Below, piece by piece: positions 14,275 through 15,011 of a stretch of DNA of 15,011 bases. Below the pieces are notes generated by a model that worked only from the letters and a program-made list of their open reading frames with translations, was not told the DNA's origin and searched no databases. Every line of letters begins with the position of its first letter. Position 1 is the first letter of the stretch. The stretch lies in NCBI GenBank assembly GCA_029555925.1, contig JAKPQU010000492.1, positions 1-15,011 on the forward strand. Reading direction: 5' to 3'. The position numbers and the translations under genes were made by a program. This DNA comes from Bacillota bacterium (GTDB lineage: Bacteria > Eremiobacterota > SpSt-956 > JAKJGF01).

Positions 14275-15011
14275 TTAATTATTTGACTTTTTATCCAGTT
14301 CTTTTTCAGAAGGTACTCCCATATGCCAGAGGGCTTCCCTTGCAATTTCTCTGAAAACCGGGGCTGCTACAGTCCCGCCCCAGTATATACCTTTTGGTAC
14401 ATCAATCTTAACAAGCATAACCAGCCGTGGATTGCGACTGGGTACATATCCAACAAAGGATCCTATATAGCTGGAAGGAGAATAAATACCGTTTTCCACA
14501 ACCTGGGCTGTCCCTGTTTTACCTGCAACAGTATAACCGGGAATCTGTGCTTTTTTACCTGTTCCGTCAGAGACAACTTCCTCAAGAATTGTTCTCATCT
14601 TCTCAGTAGTCTCCTGTTTCAAAATCTGAGCTTCTACCTGAGGAGAAAAGCTTTTAACAACATTTCCTTCAGGACTTAATATTTCTTTTACTATCATGGG
14701 TTTCAATAATTTTCCACCATTGGCAATTGCCGATACTGCTCTTACAAGTTGAATGGGTGTAATAGAAATACCCTGCCCGAAAGCTATAGTAGCAAGACTG
14801 GATATGGACCATTCGTTCGGATCTACTACGATACCTTCTCCTTCACCGGGCAGTTCTATACCGGTAACAGAGCCGAAACCAAATTTTTTTATATAATCAA
14901 AATATGTTTTTTTACCCATTTTTATGCCTATACTGGCAGAACCTGTATTAAAAGAATATTTTATTATATCTTTTACATTTTCATATCCGAATTCGCTTCC
15001 CAGGCCATCAT
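14275..15011 (-). CDS. FtsI/SpoVD-type penicillin-binding protein, C-terminal part
   Basis: This is the transpeptidase domain of a class B penicillin-binding protein that crosslinks septal peptidoglycan. The frame is open to the window edge, so the N-terminus (membrane anchor, dimerisation domain and the SxxK serine) lies outside. Visible are the second active-site motif SFN (in IKYSFNTGSASIG, residues 19-21 of the visible part) and the third motif KTGTAQ (in YTVAGKTGTAQV, about 164-169). FGFGSVTGIELPGEGEG, AFGQGISITPIQLVRAVSAIANGG and SRNPRLVMLVKIDVPKG...GGTVAAPVFREIA are family blocks. The protein ends soon after the domain (KELDKKSNN) with no PASTA repeats, unlike SpoVD and many Gram-positive division PBPs. 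Position directly before murE fits FtsI. The ATG at 14919 is internal, not the true start. Confidence 0.95.
   Translation of the reverse strand, partial: DGLGSEFGYENVKDIIKYSFNTGSASIGIKMGKKTYFDYIKKFGFGSVTGIELPGEGEGIVVDPNEWSISSLATIAFGQGISITPIQLVRAVSAIANGGKLLKPMIVKEILSPEGNVVKSFSPQVEAQILKQETTEKMRTILEEVVSDGTGKKAQIPGYTVAGKTGTAQVVENGIYSPSSYIGSFVGYVPSRNPRLVMLVKIDVPKGIYWGGTVAAPVFREIAREALWHMGVPSEKELDKKSNN

Noticed and set aside
14323..14679. Plus-strand open frame of 118 codons opposite the penicillin-binding protein
   Set aside because: The opposite strand encodes the KTG motif and other transpeptidase blocks; the plus-strand product resembles nothing and lacks a start context.

Overview
This window is a low-GC (roughly 35-40% by eye), densely packed bacterial segment in which every convincing gene lies on the minus strand, so transcription runs from base 15011 toward base 1. 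Most of it is a division and cell wall (dcw) cluster. The layout suggests a Bacillota-like (Clostridia-like) bacterium or a related deep lineage. The reasons are the ftsQ - DUF881 - small basic protein (Sbp) - ftsZ block, the Firmicutes-type FtsZ tail, and a MurE with the DNPR motif of meso-diaminopimelate enzymes. No sporulation genes (spoIIGA, sigE, sigG) follow ftsZ. The sequence alone does not fix the phylum.

Right part (15011 to 5723), in transcription order: the C-terminal half of an FtsI/SpoVD-type penicillin-binding protein, then murE, murF, mraY, murD, ftsW, ftsQ (divIB), a DUF881 protein and sbp. These supply the cytoplasmic steps from UDP-MurNAc-L-Ala-D-Glu to the pentapeptide, lipid I synthesis, septal glycan polymerisation and crosslinking, and divisome scaffolding. 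Spacings are mostly 2-14 bp or overlapping, as in an operon. murG, murC, murB and ftsA, often found among these genes, are absent here.

Middle (5722 to 4467): a 188-bp AT-rich leader, which probably carries its own promoter, precedes ftsZ. Left part (4395 to 2150): a 249-residue protein of unknown function with a BrxA/DUF1819-like helical layout is followed by a B12-binding-type radical SAM gene. That gene is broken into two frames at a run of seven T's in the mRNA sense. Far left (1996 to 1): a PhoB/OmpR-type response regulator, a PhoR-type histidine kinase with no membrane segment, and the start of a GAF-like protein running off the window.

The less ordinary content is in the gaps. Seven-base tandem repeats (GTGACGC and variants) occur at three intergenic places. 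One forms a 28-bp perfect palindrome and another supplies the stop codon of the radical SAM gene. The radical SAM frameshift sits on a canonical -1 slippery heptamer. Two genes, the 249-residue protein and the response regulator, have a strong Shine-Dalgarno placed too far from the start codon with a stem-loop in between, which when folded would restore a spacing of 11-12 nt.
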